DNA from: Centropus unirufus
Taxonomy: Eukaryota; Chordata; Aves; Cuculiformes; Centropidae
Reading direction: 5' to 3'
Length of the DNA stretch: 64,000 nt
NCBI GenBank assembly: GCA_013397695.1
Contig: VYZI01000130.1
Location: 974,542-1,038,541 of the forward strand
Part shown: in pieces, positions 62,761-64,000 of the stretch
Layout of the letters: every line of letters starts with the position of its first letter
Position numbering within the stretch: the first letter of the stretch is position 1
Notes under the pieces: generated by a model
What the model saw: the letters and a program-made list of their open reading frames with translations, nothing else
The model's database searches: none
What the model was told of the DNA's origin: nothing
Translations under genes and position numbers: made by a program

Positions 62761-64000
62761 TTTCAAATGTTATGGAGGATGTCTTGGAATGACGTGATAG
62801 TTTATTTCCTTTCTGTCTCTTTGTTCATTATGTTTTCATGATAGCAAATTGTTGTATCCTAATACTTTACCTTTCTGGTTTTCATCTAGATTGAAGATAT
62901 CCTTCCACAATGGGACTGTCCTTTTTGTATAGTGACACCACTCTTAATTTAGTGCAATCACATATTAGTCTATTGCTGCCACATGATTCTCCTAAGGCAC
63001 TTCAATAGATCTACAGTATGTACTGTGCATAAAGGACATAAATATGACTGATATTGATAGCTTTGGTGCATCCTGTCTATACTCCATTTTTTTTCCTTTA
63101 ACTTTAATCTAACCTTGCTCATTTTCACCTCTGAATCAGTTCATTTTTGCATTTAATCTATTCCTCTAGCAAATTTACTGACTGGAGGAATTTGTCATTT
63201 ATGCATGAAAATCTCTTCTTAAACAATGTATCATACTTATATAACACTTTACGTTTCAGAGGATTTTACAGATATTAACTAATTAATCAAAGATACCTAC
63301 ATAGAATAGAAACTAAAATTTTAGTATCGCAATTTTGAAAAGAGAAAACGGAACAGAGAGATTTGAGTTGCTCAAGGCAACATTGAAAATTAGTGGCAGA
63401 TTCAGAATGATGACTCAATATTTCATGGGCAATACTCCAGTGTTCAAACATTTGGGAAGCATTTCTTCATTGCACTTCAATCTCAACTCCTACAAGAGTT
63501 CTCTTACAATTTATCACATGGCCCTGAAACACATGCAATGATTTTGTTATTTGTCAAAATATTTTAGCATTGCCAATTGACAGAAATCTAAGCTCTCAGT
63601 TTTGGAGAAGGAGAATTTGAAAATCTCATTTTAAGAAGCAGAAAACTTATACGTGTATATAGGAGACCCCAATATATTGGATTTAAAATCTTTGGCATAT
63701 ATAATATAAGGTCATTATATTTTCTCTCTAAGAATTCATGGTTTTATTCACATTAATTTTGAAGGATTTGGAGCAGTGTGCCTGAGAGAATCCACTAGAG
63801 TAAAATTTAGCCCCTCATTTTGTTGATTTCCATTCTGAAGAAAAGAGGACATGAAGCAGAACAATGCACACTCACTCCTTGTCCTGATGCAGTATTTACA
63901 CAAGGCCAATCTCTGCATTTTTGTCAACAAGCCACACACCATATGTCCCCTCTTCTAGGACAGACATAGGGTCTGTCATCCTATGACAATTTTTGCACCA
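62761..64000. other. Unique AT-rich non-coding sequence
   Basis: No gene or transposon recognised through to the end of the window. Open frames of up to 68 codons have no family similarity. Confidence 0.6.

Noticed and set aside
1..64000. tRNA, rRNA, CRISPR, bacterial operon or other multi-gene system
   Set aside because: I scanned for cloverleaf promoters, regular spaced repeats and gene clusters and saw none. The sequence is vertebrate-type, gene-poor DNA.

Overview
This looks like about 64 kb of AT-rich, gene-poor bird DNA: an intergenic desert or the inside of a very large intron. The evidence is the repeats. At least ten segments belong to the CR1 (chicken repeat 1) non-LTR retrotransposon family, and several carry the short 3' terminal repeat (ATTCTATGAT-like) that marks CR1 3' ends. 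Four more segments resemble avian ERVL-type endogenous retrovirus LTRs. This combination, with no mammalian SINEs or L1, points to an avian macrochromosome. Chicken or a related galliform is plausible, but I cannot fix the species from sequence alone.

Layout. 1-6.1 kb is unique AT-rich sequence with one possible poly(A)-tailed retro-insertion (4772-4996). 6.1-6.26 kb is a CR1 3' end. 8.35-9.35 kb holds two copies of an unidentified 50-60 bp repeat. 9.4-27.9 kb is mostly unique, broken by a TA microsatellite (12.34 kb) and a CR1 3' end (17.5 kb). 27.9-30.95 kb is repeat-rich: a reverse CR1, a reverse LTR fragment, a TTTG run and a forward CR1 with a readable reverse-transcriptase tail. 31-33.8 kb is unique and includes a possible short exon at 32377-32552. 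33.84-35.13 kb is the longest CR1, reverse. 35.1-47.3 kb is unique apart from one CR1 tail at 42 kb. 47.3-49.4 kb is a cluster of a reverse LTR and two forward CR1s. Two same-strand LTR copies lie at 52.15-52.7 and 57.45-57.88 kb, the second abutting a CR1 fragment. 59.45-59.7 kb holds what looks like a much older CR1/L3-like relic. 61.17-62.76 kb has two reverse CR1s.

No intact protein-coding gene, rRNA, tRNA or CRISPR array was recognised. The open frames are mostly 60-130 codons, as expected by chance in AT-rich DNA. Those with recognisable protein similarity are decayed CR1 ORF2 pieces. No working multi-gene system is visible. The leads worth following are the unidentified repeat pair, the possible exon, one coding-like reverse-strand frame near 55 kb, the poly(A)-tailed insertion and the paired LTRs. 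Repeat identities rest on recalled family consensus sequences, not on a database search, so element ends are approximate.
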